Source of the DNA: Candidatus Cloacimonadota bacterium
GTDB lineage: Bacteria; Cloacimonadota; Cloacimonadia; Cloacimonadales; Cloacimonadaceae
Assembly: GCA_012728875.1 (NCBI GenBank)
Contig: JAAYEF010000014.1
Span: forward strand, 1-64,000
Reading direction: 5' to 3'
DNA: 64,000 nucleotides
In this document: positions 32,432 through 42,045 of the stretch, in pieces
How positions within the stretch are numbered: position 1 is the stretch's first letter
Layout: each line of letters begins with the position of its first letter
The notes under the pieces: generated by a model
Seen by the model: the letters and a program-made list of their open reading frames with translations, nothing else
Databases searched by the model: none
What the model was told of the DNA's origin: nothing
Position numbers and translations under genes: made by a program

Positions 32432-34752
32432 GTTACGTTCACCCCCACAAATGGCAGGATGGGAAATTGGCTGCCATCACGATATTTCAGACTCATGGTC
32501 ATATCTTCCTGCAGCTCAAGGCTGTAGCTGCGGAAGCTCACATTTTTGCGGTTAAATACGTTGATCACGTCAAAATAGGGCTCGATCGTTCCCCAACGCC
32601 TGTTCCATTGCAGCTTCACGCTCATATCCAAGCGTAGATAGTTTGGCAGACGATAGCCATCCTTATAGCTGTAGATGATGTGGAAATTGTCGCCGTCATA
32701 ATAAATCCTTTCAGGCACTTCCACTGGCTGGCCGGAGTTCAGGTTGAAACTCATCCCCAGTTTGAAGTCCGCTCCCAAAGGCTGCCAGCCGGTGTTTTCG
32801 CTGATGTTGTAGTTTTCCACCACGGTGAGGCTGTGGCTGCGGTCGTAGCGGGGGAAAAAGGGTCGGGCTTCGCCGGTTTCAGGGTCCAGGTTCATGCCGT
32901 CAATTTTGCGGCGGGCACGGCTGAAGGTGTAGCCGGCAAAGCCTTCCAAGCCGTTCCAGTCGTTGCGCAGCAGCATCTCAAAACCCATGGCATGCCCGGT
33001 TCCGGAACGCATGGCGTCGGACAGCGTGCCGGTTTCGTTATTCCAATTGTAAAAGGCATTATAGTCAAGCTGCAGCAGGTTTTTGTAGTCCTTGTAATAC
33101 ATTTCGGTTTCCAAGGCAAGGTGCCTTCCCAAGCGTCTGTGATAGCCCAAAATGTAGTGCAGGGCTTTGGCTGGCGGCAGTGAACCTTCCACGGGAATCC
33201 ACACGTCGAAGGGAGTGCTCACATCCATGGAAAGCAGTGCCAGATATTGGTTGTAGGCTCCAAAATTCAGATAGATGGCTTCGCCGGCGTCCAGAGTCCA
33301 CTTGAAAGAGAAGCGGGGCTCCAGATTGAGATATGAAGCGCCGGGCACCTGCGGTGGATAGACGTCCAGAGTTTGATACCAATTTGCCCTCAGCCCGGGC
33401 TGCAGGGTCCAGAGCGGGTTTATCACCCAGCTGTCCTGCAGGAAAACCGATGAGATGAGCGAGGACACCGCCGCATCCGGAAGTCCGCTGGGGTCGATCT
33501 GATACGAGGTTTCCATCTTCAGGGAAGTGTCGTTGTATTTGATTTCAAAGCCGCCTTCCAGTTCGTGGCTGTTGTTTGGCTTGAAATTGAAAATGCCGCG
33601 GGTGGTGAGGTCTTTGATGGAGTTGTTGCTGCCGAAAATGGTTTCCTCGCCGTCTTCGGAAATCTGGCTCATGCTGCTGCTGAATTGGCTTCCAGCCACC
33701 ACAAAGCTTGAATAGAGTTTTGGAGAAAACAGGTGCATCCAGCGTGCGGAAACGGTTTGATTGCCCCAATCGATGTCCAGATGGCTGCCCATGTCGTAGG
33801 ACATATCGTCGCGCCCGAGGTAGGCGCTGAAGCTCAGTTTGTTGGCAGAGTCGAGGTCCCAGTTCACTTTGGCGTGGCCGTCATAGAAATAGTAATTGGG
33901 CAATTCGTCGTAGATGGTTCTGATCAATTCCAGATATGTGCGGCGGAAGGAAGCCATGTAGGAACCGCTTTGGCTGCCAAGCTTCCAGGGACCCTCCAAA
34001 GTGGCGGAACTGGAAATCAGGCTCATCCTTGCAACGCCGTGGTGCTGCACCCTGTTGCCCTGACGGTTTGTAACATCCAAAACCGAGGAAAGACGTCCTC
34101 CATATTTTGCCGGATAGCCGCCTTTGATCAGTTCCACGTTTTCCACTGCGTCGGTGTTGAAAGTGCTGAAAAGGCCGCCGAGGTGACTGGGGTTGTAAAC
34201 ATCGATATCATCAAGCAGGATAAGGTTTTCGTCCGGTGAGCCGCCACGGACATAGAGTCCGGAAAAGAAGTCTGAAATGGGCATCACGCCGGGCAGGGTG
34301 AGCACGGCACGGAAAACGTCCGCTTCCGCGGTTGACACCACGTTTTGGATTTCCTCCCTGCCACGATGGATGGAACTGGCTCGAATCACGGGACCATCGT
34401 TATTACGTTCGCTTTCGGCGGTCACCACGATTTTGCCCAATTCCACCGAGCCTTTTGTGAGCTGCGCGTTCACGGTGATTTCGTCTGTAAGCGCACGGAT
34501 GGAGAAGCTTTTGCTTTCCCGCTGGTGAGAAACGAGGGAAAAATTGAGCTGGAAATTGCCGGTCTGGTTCAGAGAGATCACGAAGTAGCCTTGTTTGTTG
34601 GTTTGGGTGCCAATCTTGGTGCCGCCAACGGTCACATTCACATATTGGATGGGCTCACCGCTGTCTGCGCGGGTCACAAATCCGCTCACCGTGGCGGCAT
34701 TCAGCCCTGTCACCAGCAAGATCAGCACTATGATTGGCAAATATTTGGGCAT
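32425..34752 (-). CDS. TonB-dependent outer-membrane receptor
   Basis: A 775-residue receptor. After the signal peptide comes a carboxypeptidase-regulatory-like beta-sandwich (ATVSGFVTRADSGEPIQYVNVTVGG), then the plug domain (FFSGLYVRGGSPDENLILLDDIDVYNPSHLGG, given in part) and a barrel ending in an aromatic residue (FVGVNVTW). The start is ATG 34752 with AAAGGAA upstream; the frame from 34809 is rejected because it pushes the signal peptide inward. TTGACA (minus strand, 34804-34809) lies 57 bases upstream. With the DUF4249 lipoprotein it forms a two-gene uptake unit whose ligand cannot be told from sequence. Confidence 0.9.
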   Translation of the reverse strand: MPKYLPIIVLILLVTGLNAATVSGFVTRADSGEPIQYVNVTVGGTKIGTQTNKQGYFVISLNQTGNFQLNFSLVSHQRESKSFSIRALTDEITVNAQLTKGSVELGKIVVTAESERNNDGPVIRASSIHRGREEIQNVVSTAEADVFRAVLTLPGVMPISDFFSGLYVRGGSPDENLILLDDIDVYNPSHLGGLFSTFNTDAVENVELIKGGYPAKYGGRLSSVLDVTNRQGNRVQHHGVARMSLISSSATLEGPWKLGSQSGSYMASFRRTYLELIRTIYDELPNYYFYDGHAKVNWDLDSANKLSFSAYLGRDDMSYDMGSHLDIDWGNQTVSARWMHLFSPKLYSSFVVAGSQFSSSMSQISEDGEETIFGSNNSIKDLTTRGIFNFKPNNSHELEGGFEIKYNDTSLKMETSYQIDPSGLPDAAVSSLISSVFLQDSWVINPLWTLQPGLRANWYQTLDVYPPQVPGASYLNLEPRFSFKWTLDAGEAIYLNFGAYNQYLALLSMDVSTPFDVWIPVEGSLPPAKALHYILGYHRRLGRHLALETEMYYKDYKNLLQLDYNAFYNWNNETGTLSDAMRSGTGHAMGFEMLLRNDWNGLEGFAGYTFSRARRKIDGMNLDPETGEARPFFPRYDRSHSLTVVENYNISENTGWQPLGADFKLGMSFNLNSGQPVEVPERIYYDGDNFHIIYSYKDGYRLPNYLRLDMSVKLQWNRRWGTIEPYFDVINVFNRKNVSFRSYSLELQEDMTMSLKYRDGSQFPILPFVGVNVTW

Positions 34753-34871
34753 TTGATTTCCTTTATTCTTGTTTTGTTTATTGATTTTTTGGGGCTGAGC
34801 TTTTGTCAACCCTCATCTTTCATAGTATAACCCTTTTAGGCTTAAGCGGCAGATAAACCATGTTTTCCACG

Positions 34872-34906
34872 AAAAAAAAGAGGAGCGACCATTTGGTCGC
34901 TCCCCT
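34872..34906 (-). terminator. Terminator of the large secreted protein gene
   Basis: On the minus strand, GGAGCGACCA and TGGTCGCTCC (complements of 34894-34903 and 34882-34891) form a 10-bp stem with a two-base centre (larger loop in practice), followed by CTTTTTTTT (complement of 34872-34880). It lies about 30 bases after the stop of the gene ending at 34938. Confidence 0.9.
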
Positions 34907-34937
34907 GATTTATGGTTTCTAAACCGTTGATCTGGTT

Positions 34938-37736
34938 TTATTTGGCAAGCAGCATCTTGCGGGTGACGGTGTTTCCATCGCTGCTGAGGCGATAGAAATA
35001 GAGTCCGCTGGACACGCTTCTGCCATCGTTGTCGTAACCGTTCCAAACAACACTGTGGTTTCCGGAATCGCGAACATCATCCACCAGGGTGCGAACAAGC
35101 TGGCCCTTGGTGTTGTAGATCTTCAGGCTGGTTTGTCCGGCCTTGGGAATGCTGTAGGCGATGGTGGTTTCAGGGTTGAAGGGGTTGGGATAGTTCACGG
35201 CGTCAAGCACGTAAACGGGAATCACGTTGTCGTCGTTGGCGGTGCCATATTCCACGATGGCGCGGAGCATGATTTCGCCGTTTGAGACAGGCTCCCAGTC
35301 GGTGCCGGTCTTCTTGTAGCTGTAGCCATTTGAAGAGGTGTCCAATCCAATGGCGGAGGCGTTTGCCGTTTCCAGAATTGTCAGGTAGAAGCTGCCGTCG
35401 GTTTCAGTGGCGGGAATTTGGATCCAGTTCCAGCCTTCCACAACGGAGGAGGCGGGGAACTGATATTGGGCCAACTGTGTGCCGGGCATGCCGTTGGCGC
35501 CGTCGTCATCGTTCACACGAACAATGACTCCTGCAGAACCAAGATTGTACACAAAAACCTTGGCAAATTTCACAGTTACGGGGCCGCCATATTGGTGCTT
35601 AACAGCCATCTGTTTGGTGGAGCCAACGTTGATGCCTTCTTCGGCGCTGCCGTCGTCGTGGAACAGTTCAGCGTGCATTACGGGAAGCACAAAAGCACTC
35701 ACCACGTTTGAAGCGGTGGATTCGTTTGCGCCATACATCGCGGTGATGTAATAGGTGTGCAGGCCGCCTTCCACGTTCATGTCGGTGTAGGTGAGCACGT
35801 TTCCGGCCACTTCGTCGATCTCGATGTTGTTGCGGTAAATCTTGAAGCCGCTGGCTCTGCCTCTGCTTTCGTTGTTGGTCACAAACAGGGGATCATTGCA
35901 GATTTCGTTTTCTTCATATTTCACGGGGCCGTGGCCAATGACAAACTCTTTACCATCGGCATTGGCAACATAGATGCGGATATTCCAGTTATAGGTGAGA
36001 GATGAACTCACATTTGCCAAGGTGGTCCAACTGCCCTGCCAGTACATCATGTTTCCATAACCGGGAACATGCGGGCCAGCATCACAACCAGCGGGGTGAC
36101 CAGTCTGGGTGTTGACGTGGTAGCCTGCCATGATCTGGGTTTGGCTGGGAATGGTCCAGGGTGTGGTGAGGTTGATCTCGTTCCACTGACCGATGACGGG
36201 ATTGGTCACAGTCTGTTCATAGGCAATGGCACCAGCCGCGCCGGTCCAGATGCGGAGGGTGTAAGCGCAGTTTGCTTCGCCGGGGACGAATTTGATCTTG
36301 GTGATGTTCATGCCAACGTAGTCGTTGATGCCATGTTCACCAATGGGATCCCATTTTGCGGCAACTGCGAATTCGGCCGCGCTGCCCGTTCCAATGGAGT
36401 TGTTTGAATATTCGCCGTCGTAGTGCAGCCAGCCTTCTTCGCCGCCGCCACTGCCGGAACCGGGCTGTTCCCAAGTGAGGGTAACATTATTACCCTGAAC
36501 TGAGGCTTCCAGATTGTCGGGCGGAGCGATGAAAATGTCGTTGTAGACGGTAACATCGTCGATCATGATGCCGGTGCCGATGGGAGCGTTGTCGTTGGAT
36601 TGGAAATACCAACGGAACTGCACGGTGTAGCCGGCATAGTCGGAAATGATTCCATCGAGGGAATAGGCGCCCACCATGGACATCCAGGTGTCCGGAGCAT
36701 CGGAATAGACGTAGTTTGTGCCAGTGGGGCTACCATAGGGGTTGCTCATTGCGTTCCAGGAAACACCGCCGTCAGCGGAGATTTCCCAGCCCCAATAGTC
36801 GATGTTCGGGAATGTGCCCGGGTCATCGAATTCACCACGGAGCATAAAGTCCACACGGATGTCGCCTTCGGTGGGAAGTTCGATCGGAGGGCTCACCAGA
36901 TAGTTGAACATGTTGATATTGTAAGTTCCCTGAGCGTTTTGGCAGTTCATCACATGGGTGGGGGACGGTGCTGCGGCATGGGTGTCCAGATGCCAGATGT
37001 CTCCACCAACGGGAACCATGCTGGCCCAGGTCATTTCACCATCGTCCACACCGTTGTTGGAGTAGCCGCCAAAGGAAATGTCGTCCACCATTGCTCCGAA
37101 GAGGTGCGGGGCGTTGGCAGTGCAATATGCAGGGTCGGAGGCAAAAGCGAAACGGATTTTCACGCTTTGGCCAACGTAGGCGGAAAGGTTTGCAGTAACG
37201 GTTTCCCAAGGACCGTGGATGCCGCCCCAGCCGGGGATGCCTTCGCCTTCACCGTGTTCGGAACCGAAGGCGTAGGAGTTTGTAAAGTCGTATGCGGGGG
37301 TAACGGTTGTGAGCACACTCCAAGTGGCACCGTTGTTGGTGGAAATGCGGAGATTGAAAGAATCCCAGCCATTCCACTGATCGCTGGTGCCTGGATCTTC
37401 AACCGCCAGGGCCATTTTGAAAGTGAGGGTGGCGTTGGCCGCAGTGATGCTGCGGGCCGGGGTGTCCAAAACAAGGTATTGATGGTTGTCGTAACCGCCA
37501 ATGTTGCTGCCTTGAGCAAAATCGGGGTTGCCCATCCACCAAACGTTGCCTTGGGCTCCGCCATAGTTGTAAATGTGCCAGTTGTTTGGCGGGACGCTTC
37601 CGTCGTAGTGAGTCCAGCCATCGGCACCGTTTTCAAAGGTTTCTTGCCATGCGATTACCTCGTAACGGCCTGCGCCGCTGGCAAACACGGCTGTGACCAT
37701 GGTAAGGGCCAGAATTAACAGCCAGTTCTTTTTCAT
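34938..37736 (-). CDS. Large secreted multi-domain protein with FlgD-like C-terminal sorting module
   Basis: A 932-residue exported protein: signal peptide ([17 protein letters not shown]), two MAM/jelly-roll-like domains (residues ~28-235 and ~245-430, each starting with [18 protein letters not shown]- or [11 protein letters not shown]-like segments and ending in a MVDDISFGG or [10 protein letters not shown] strand), fibronectin III-like segments ([33 protein letters not shown]), and a C-terminal ~85-residue domain with [32 protein letters not shown] and GLYFYRL. That last domain matches FlgD-like/type IX-type sorting tails. Likely displayed on or released from the cell surface. AAGGAGG precedes the ATG; promoter and terminator are listed separately, so it is monocistronic. 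Confidence 0.85.
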   Translation of the reverse strand: MKKNWLLILALTMVTAVFASGAGRYEVIAWQETFENGADGWTHYDGSVPPNNWHIYNYGGAQGNVWWMGNPDFAQGSNIGGYDNHQYLVLDTPARSITAANATLTFKMALAVEDPGTSDQWNGWDSFNLRISTNNGATWSVLTTVTPAYDFTNSYAFGSEHGEGEGIPGWGGIHGPWETVTANLSAYVGQSVKIRFAFASDPAYCTANAPHLFGAMVDDISFGGYSNNGVDDGEMTWASMVPVGGDIWHLDTHAAAPSPTHVMNCQNAQGTYNINMFNYLVSPPIELPTEGDIRVDFMLRGEFDDPGTFPNIDYWGWEISADGGVSWNAMSNPYGSPTGTNYVYSDAPDTWMSMVGAYSLDGIISDYAGYTVQFRWYFQSNDNAPIGTGIMIDDVTVYNDIFIAPPDNLEASVQGNNVTLTWEQPGSGSGGGEEGWLHYDGEYSNNSIGTGSAAEFAVAAKWDPIGEHGINDYVGMNITKIKFVPGEANCAYTLRIWTGAAGAIAYEQTVTNPVIGQWNEINLTTPWTIPSQTQIMAGYHVNTQTGHPAGCDAGPHVPGYGNMMYWQGSWTTLANVSSSLTYNWNIRIYVANADGKEFVIGHGPVKYEENEICNDPLFVTNNESRGRASGFKIYRNNIEIDEVAGNVLTYTDMNVEGGLHTYYITAMYGANESTASNVVSAFVLPVMHAELFHDDGSAEEGINVGSTKQMAVKHQYGGPVTVKFAKVFVYNLGSAGVIVRVNDDDGANGMPGTQLAQYQFPASSVVEGWNWIQIPATETDGSFYLTILETANASAIGLDTSSNGYSYKKTGTDWEPVSNGEIMLRAIVEYGTANDDNVIPVYVLDAVNYPNPFNPETTIAYSIPKAGQTSLKIYNTKGQLVRTLVDDVRDSGNHSVVWNGYDNDGRSVSSGLYFYRLSSDGNTVTRKMLLAK

Positions 37737-37777
37737 TGATCCTCCTTATGAATCAAGAGAGTTAATATGTTTTGTCC

Positions 37778-37806
37778 TTTATGGCGACTTCCGCCATTTT
37801 TGTCAA
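37778..37806 (-). promoter_or_regulatory. Promoter of the large secreted protein gene
   Basis: On the minus strand, a perfect TTGACA (complement of 37801-37806), a 17-base spacer and CATAAA (complement of 37778-37783). The predicted leader is about 35 bases. A 6-bp inverted repeat ATGGCG/CGCCAT (37781-37786, 37792-37797) lies inside the spacer and could bind a regulator. Confidence 0.6.
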
Positions 37807-37903
37807 TATGTTTTTTCTTACCAAGAAAAGTTTAAGCAATTTCCATTCCACGTCATTTTTTAGATAATAATGGGTAACGATCTGTCAAACACATTATTTA
37901 GCA

Positions 37904-40063
37904 TCAAGTGTATTGCAGCCTGTAAAGATCATAGTAGAGGCCTTTTTTATCCAGAAGCTCAAAATGCGAGCCTTCTTCCACAATCTCACCTTTGTGCAAA
38001 ACAATGATTCGATCCACATGCTGGATCGTGGAAAGCCTGTGGGCAACGATGATGGAACTGCGGTTTTGAATCAGCTTGGCAAGGGCGTCCTGGATCAGGA
38101 GTTCGGTCTCAGTGTCGATATTTGAAGTGGCTTCATCCAAGATGAAAATGGACGGATCATAAGCCAAGACCCTGGCGAAGGCGATCAATTGCCTCTGCCC
38201 GGTGGAAAGCGTGGCGCCGCGTTCCATAACTGCTTCATCGTAGCCTTGGGGCAGTTTGCAGATGAACTTGTCCGCATTCACATATTTGGAAACCTCGATG
38301 ATCTTTTCCCGGCTCAGGTCGTGGTTGTTCAGGGCAATATTGTCATGGATGTTTCCGCTGAAGATGAAAACGTCCTGCTGCACGATGCCAACGTTTTTGC
38401 GGATGTCTTCCAAAGCATAGCTGGAAAGCGGTTTCCCATCCAGGAGGATTTCTCCTTTTTGATAGGGATACATGGCCAGGATGAGATTCACGATCGAAGT
38501 CTTTCCGCTGCCTGTATGGCCCACCAGGGCGATCTTTTCACCGGGCTTCACTTTGAAGCTCACATCTTTGAGCACCCATTCCCCGGGATTGTAGGCAAGC
38601 CAGACGTTTTTGAATTCAATCTCGCCCTGCAGTTTCACATCGCTGACCAATTCGCTGCGGTAGTCTTCAGGTTCCAGATCCATCAGGTCAAAAATGCGTT
38701 CCGCTCCAGCCAGTGCGCCTTGCAGCACATTGAACTTTTCGCTGAAATCGTTGATGGGCTGGAAAAGCTTGGTGATATACTGCGTGAATGCCATCAAAAG
38801 CCCGATGGTGATCACGTTGCGCAGGATTTGTCCACCTCCATACCAGATGATCAGAGCCACGGCAAATTGTGAACTCACGTGGATGATGGGCCGGAAGAAG
38901 GCAAAGAGCTTCATTTGCTTCAGGGAAGTGACGTAATACTCTTGATTGATGCGGGAAAACTCGTCACGTTTGTGGAAATATTGATTGAAAAGCTGGATGA
39001 TCTTTTGTCCGCTGATATGCTCTGCCAAAGTGGCATTCAGCGACGCAAGGTGTTTTCGCACTTCACGATAGAGCACTCTGGTGCGTTTACGGAATTCCCG
39101 GATCACCCAGACCAGTGCCGGCAAAATTATGAAGCTGACCAGCGCCAGCTGCCAATCCAAAATCAACATCAAAATCACAATGGCAATGATCATCACCACG
39201 TCTTGAAGCAGCGTGATCACCCCGGAGGAAAGCATTTCGTCGATGGCGCGGATGTCGTTTGTAACCCTGGTCACCAGCCTGCCCACGGGGTTTTTATCAA
39301 AATATTGCACCGGCATGCGCTGGAGGTGGGCAAACACATCGTGGCGCATATCGTTCATCGCTTTTTGGGAAAAGGTGGTGGTGATCACCATCTGGGAATA
39401 TCCAGCCACAAAGCGCAGGACGCTGATGGCCAAGAATGCCAGTGCCAGCCAGATGAGGCTGTGAGCAGCTTCAGCGCGGGTTTGGATGCGCTCAGTGGAA
39501 GGGATTTTATTCAGTTCTTCCCTGGCCAGCGCAATTTGTCCATCTCCCACTTTGAACCAACCCACGATGCCTTTTTCCCCGCCATGTGGGTTTTTGTTTT
39601 CCTTGATATATTTGTTCAGAATGGCTTGGTTTGAGGCTTTGTCTTGAATCAGAAAAACCTTGGAATCGGCTACGATCCCTTCTTTTTGCAGTTCCTGCAA
39701 ATCGGTGCGGTTGATCTTGTTCATTTCCTTGCTGGGGATCACCAGGAAAAACTTGTCTTCCTGCTCCAGCTTCTTCAGTTTCAAGATCTTATATTTTTCC
39801 AAAAAGGCATCGATACGGGCTTCATCGGTGAAAATGGCAATGGTTTTATCTGAAACGATATAATCATCAATGGCGCGCTGCTGGATGAGGGGCTGAACAA
39901 GCTCCGCGCCAGCCACCACCATCAGGATCACAAAGGAGATGATCACCCATTTCAGGTAGGGCAGCAGGTAGCGCAACATCTTGCCATAGAGGCGCTTATC
40001 ATAAATCCTGTTTTTCAGATCATCGTCTGCAAAGCCGCCACCGCGGCCGTGTCCGCCCATCAT
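37904..40063 (-). CDS. ABC exporter subunit with extra periplasmic domain (BmrD-like)
   Basis: A 719-residue half-transporter: six membrane spans and one nucleotide-binding domain. Walker A GHTGSGKT (~512), signature LSTGQRQ (~617), Walker B with catalytic Glu FILDEAT (~640). A hydrophilic insertion of about 130 residues (70-200) lies between spans 1 and 2 and would face the periplasm; BmrD of Bacillus has an extracellular domain at the same place. The glycine/histidine-rich N terminus (MMGGHGRGGGF) is cytoplasmic. It overlaps its partner gene by four bases (ATGA), so the two form a heterodimer, probably exporting drugs or lipids. Confidence 0.92.
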   Translation of the reverse strand: MMGGHGRGGGFADDDLKNRIYDKRLYGKMLRYLLPYLKWVIISFVILMVVAGAELVQPLIQQRAIDDYIVSDKTIAIFTDEARIDAFLEKYKILKLKKLEQEDKFFLVIPSKEMNKINRTDLQELQKEGIVADSKVFLIQDKASNQAILNKYIKENKNPHGGEKGIVGWFKVGDGQIALAREELNKIPSTERIQTRAEAAHSLIWLALAFLAISVLRFVAGYSQMVITTTFSQKAMNDMRHDVFAHLQRMPVQYFDKNPVGRLVTRVTNDIRAIDEMLSSGVITLLQDVVMIIAIVILMLILDWQLALVSFIILPALVWVIREFRKRTRVLYREVRKHLASLNATLAEHISGQKIIQLFNQYFHKRDEFSRINQEYYVTSLKQMKLFAFFRPIIHVSSQFAVALIIWYGGGQILRNVITIGLLMAFTQYITKLFQPINDFSEKFNVLQGALAGAERIFDLMDLEPEDYRSELVSDVKLQGEIEFKNVWLAYNPGEWVLKDVSFKVKPGEKIALVGHTGSGKTSIVNLILAMYPYQKGEILLDGKPLSSYALEDIRKNVGIVQQDVFIFSGNIHDNIALNNHDLSREKIIEVSKYVNADKFICKLPQGYDEAVMERGATLSTGQRQLIAFARVLAYDPSIFILDEATSNIDTETELLIQDALAKLIQNRSSIIVAHRLSTIQHVDRIIVLHKGEIVEEGSHFELLDKKGLYYDLYRLQYT

Positions 40064-41811
40064 ATTTCTTCTCCTTCCAGGCGGGCCCGGATGCGTTGTT
40101 TTTCATAGATGTCGTTATACAGCCCACCCAGGGCAAGCAGTTCATTGTGAGTGCCTTGCTCGGTGATCTTGCCATCTCCCAAAACGATGATGTGGTCGGC
40201 ATGCTGGATGCTGGAAATGCGATGGGCAATGATGATGGTGGTCTTTCCTTTGCGCGTTTCGATGAGTTGTTCCAAAATGAAGCGTTCGGTTTTGGTGTCC
40301 ACAGCGGAAAGAGCGTCGTCCAAAATCAGCACCTGCGGATCTGTGAGCAGGGCGCGGGCAATTGCCAAACGCTGTTTCTGCCCACCGGAGAGGGTGACCC
40401 CGCGTTCGCCGATGACGGTCTCAAATTTTTGGTCAAATTCCATCACCTCATCATAGATCTGAGCCAGCTTTGCCGCTTCATAAACCTTTTCATCTGTGGT
40501 TTCGGGGCTGCCCAGACGGATGTTGTCCGATATGGAATCCGAAAACAGGAAAATATCCTGGGGAACCAGAACCACGTCGCGCCGCAAAACGTTCAGTGGA
40601 ATGCGATGAAGCTGGTATCCGTCAATCAGGATGCTGCCTTTGGGAGGATTGTAGATGCGGGTCAAAAGTTCGATCAGTGTGGTTTTTCCACATCCGGTGG
40701 GACCGACCACCGCCATAGTTTTTCCTTCTTCCAGAGTGGTGCTGATCCCATCAAAAACCAAGGGCAGGGTTTCACCATAGCGGAAACTGAGGTCACGGAA
40801 TTCGATCTCACCGCGCAAGGCTTTGATGTTGTGGTCGGCTTCGTCGTCGTTGATCTCAGGCTGGGTTTCAAAAATTTCGTTCAAACGCTTCAGTGATGCG
40901 GTTCCGCGTTGATACATATCCACAATCCAGCCGATGGCGATCATGGGCCAAACCAACATGCCCAGATACGAGAAAAACGCCACGAATTGGCCGATGCTGA
41001 TGTCTCCGCGGATGGCGGCGCGTCCACCGAAAAACAGCGTGATGATCATGGAAAGGCTGATGATCAGGCTCTGGAAAGGATGGAAAAACCCGGCGATTTT
41101 CGCCATACGGATGTTTTCGCGCACATAGTCCCAGGAAACCTCATCCACCTTCTCCAATTCAGGCTTTTCCTGACCAAAGGCTTTCACAATGCGGATTCCG
41201 GAAATGGTTTCCTGGATGGTGCCTGTGAGGCTGGCAAAGCTTTTTTGCACCCTGAAAAAGCTCTTGTGCATCCGCTTTCCAAACACCGTGATGGTGATGG
41301 TTAAAATGGGCATCGGAATCACGGCCAGAGCGGTGAGACGCCAGTCGATCGAGCCCATGAAGGCAAAGGAGGCAATGGTCATCAAAACGATGTCCATGGC
41401 TGCGATCAAGCCCATGCCAAACAGCATCCGCACTGCATTCAGGTCGTTTGTGGCATACGCCATGAGGTCACCTGTTTTGCTACGGTTGAAAAAGTTTTGT
41501 GAGAGCTTCAGCAGGTGGTTGTAAAAATCCTGACGCAGGTGTTTTTCGATCACAAAGGAGTTCCCAATGATCAGAATGCGCCAGAAATAGCGCAGGATCA
41601 TCACAGCCACGGCCAGTCCGACGATGATCAGCGCCACCCAGATCAAACCGGTTTGGGTGACCTGGCGTTGCTGGATTCCGTCGATGGTCCACTGCATCAC
41701 CCGCGGCGTGATGAGCTGCACCACATCCACTAGGATCAGCATCACTATGCCGCCCAAGATTTTGCCATAACTCTTCTTCAAATATGGAAGGATGGCGTCA
41801 AATGTCCGCAT
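40060..41811 (-). CDS. ABC exporter subunit with degenerate site (BmrC-like)
   Basis: A 583-residue half-transporter with six spans and one nucleotide-binding domain: Walker A GPTGCGKT (~367), signature LSGGQKQ (~472), Walker B VLILDDALS (~491) where the catalytic Glu is Asp. This Asp together with the partner's LSTGQ signature forms the degenerate site of heterodimeric exporters such as BmrCD and TM287/288. AAGGAG lies five bases before the ATG. First gene of a two-gene operon; a 19-base palindrome at 41881-41899 lies upstream. Confidence 0.93.
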   Translation of the reverse strand: MRTFDAILPYLKKSYGKILGGIVMLILVDVVQLITPRVMQWTIDGIQQRQVTQTGLIWVALIIVGLAVAVMILRYFWRILIIGNSFVIEKHLRQDFYNHLLKLSQNFFNRSKTGDLMAYATNDLNAVRMLFGMGLIAAMDIVLMTIASFAFMGSIDWRLTALAVIPMPILTITITVFGKRMHKSFFRVQKSFASLTGTIQETISGIRIVKAFGQEKPELEKVDEVSWDYVRENIRMAKIAGFFHPFQSLIISLSMIITLFFGGRAAIRGDISIGQFVAFFSYLGMLVWPMIAIGWIVDMYQRGTASLKRLNEIFETQPEINDDEADHNIKALRGEIEFRDLSFRYGETLPLVFDGISTTLEEGKTMAVVGPTGCGKTTLIELLTRIYNPPKGSILIDGYQLHRIPLNVLRRDVVLVPQDIFLFSDSISDNIRLGSPETTDEKVYEAAKLAQIYDEVMEFDQKFETVIGERGVTLSGGQKQRLAIARALLTDPQVLILDDALSAVDTKTERFILEQLIETRKGKTTIIIAHRISSIQHADHIIVLGDGKITEQGTHNELLALGGLYNDIYEKQRIRARLEGEEI

Positions 41812-41880
41812 TGAGACTCCTTGTGATTTTTCTAGATATTAGCGGAGAATGCTTTTTGGCAGGCGCAGAGAGGCTCCCGC

Positions 41881-41899
41881 CGGGATTTGGCAAATCCCG
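41881..41899. promoter_or_regulatory. 19-base perfect palindrome, probable operator
   Basis: CGGGATTTGGCAAATCCCG has 9-base perfectly complementary arms around one central base. It lies 70 bases upstream of the BmrC-like start and in the gap between the RND and ABC efflux operons. The one-base centre and lack of a following T-run on either strand argue against a terminator and for a site bound by a dimeric regulator. A minus-strand TTGACA (41935-41940) lies farther upstream. No regulator gene is adjacent. Confidence 0.5.
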
Positions 41900-42045
41900 C
41901 TCAACATGCGTCAAACTCCACTGCAGGCAGATTTTGTCAAATGAAAAGTGCCTTCACCGGCTTTTGCTGAGCCATTGGAGGCATTTCAGCATTCCAAAAC
42001 CCGTATAAATGCTGGCGATTCAGCTCAGGCAAAAGTCATCAAAGC

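Noticed and set aside
36600-37718. 372-codon plus-strand frame inside the large secreted protein gene
   Set aside because: Antisense to a protein with signal peptide, repeated domains, promoter and terminator. The Gly/Val/His-rich translation has no ribosome site.
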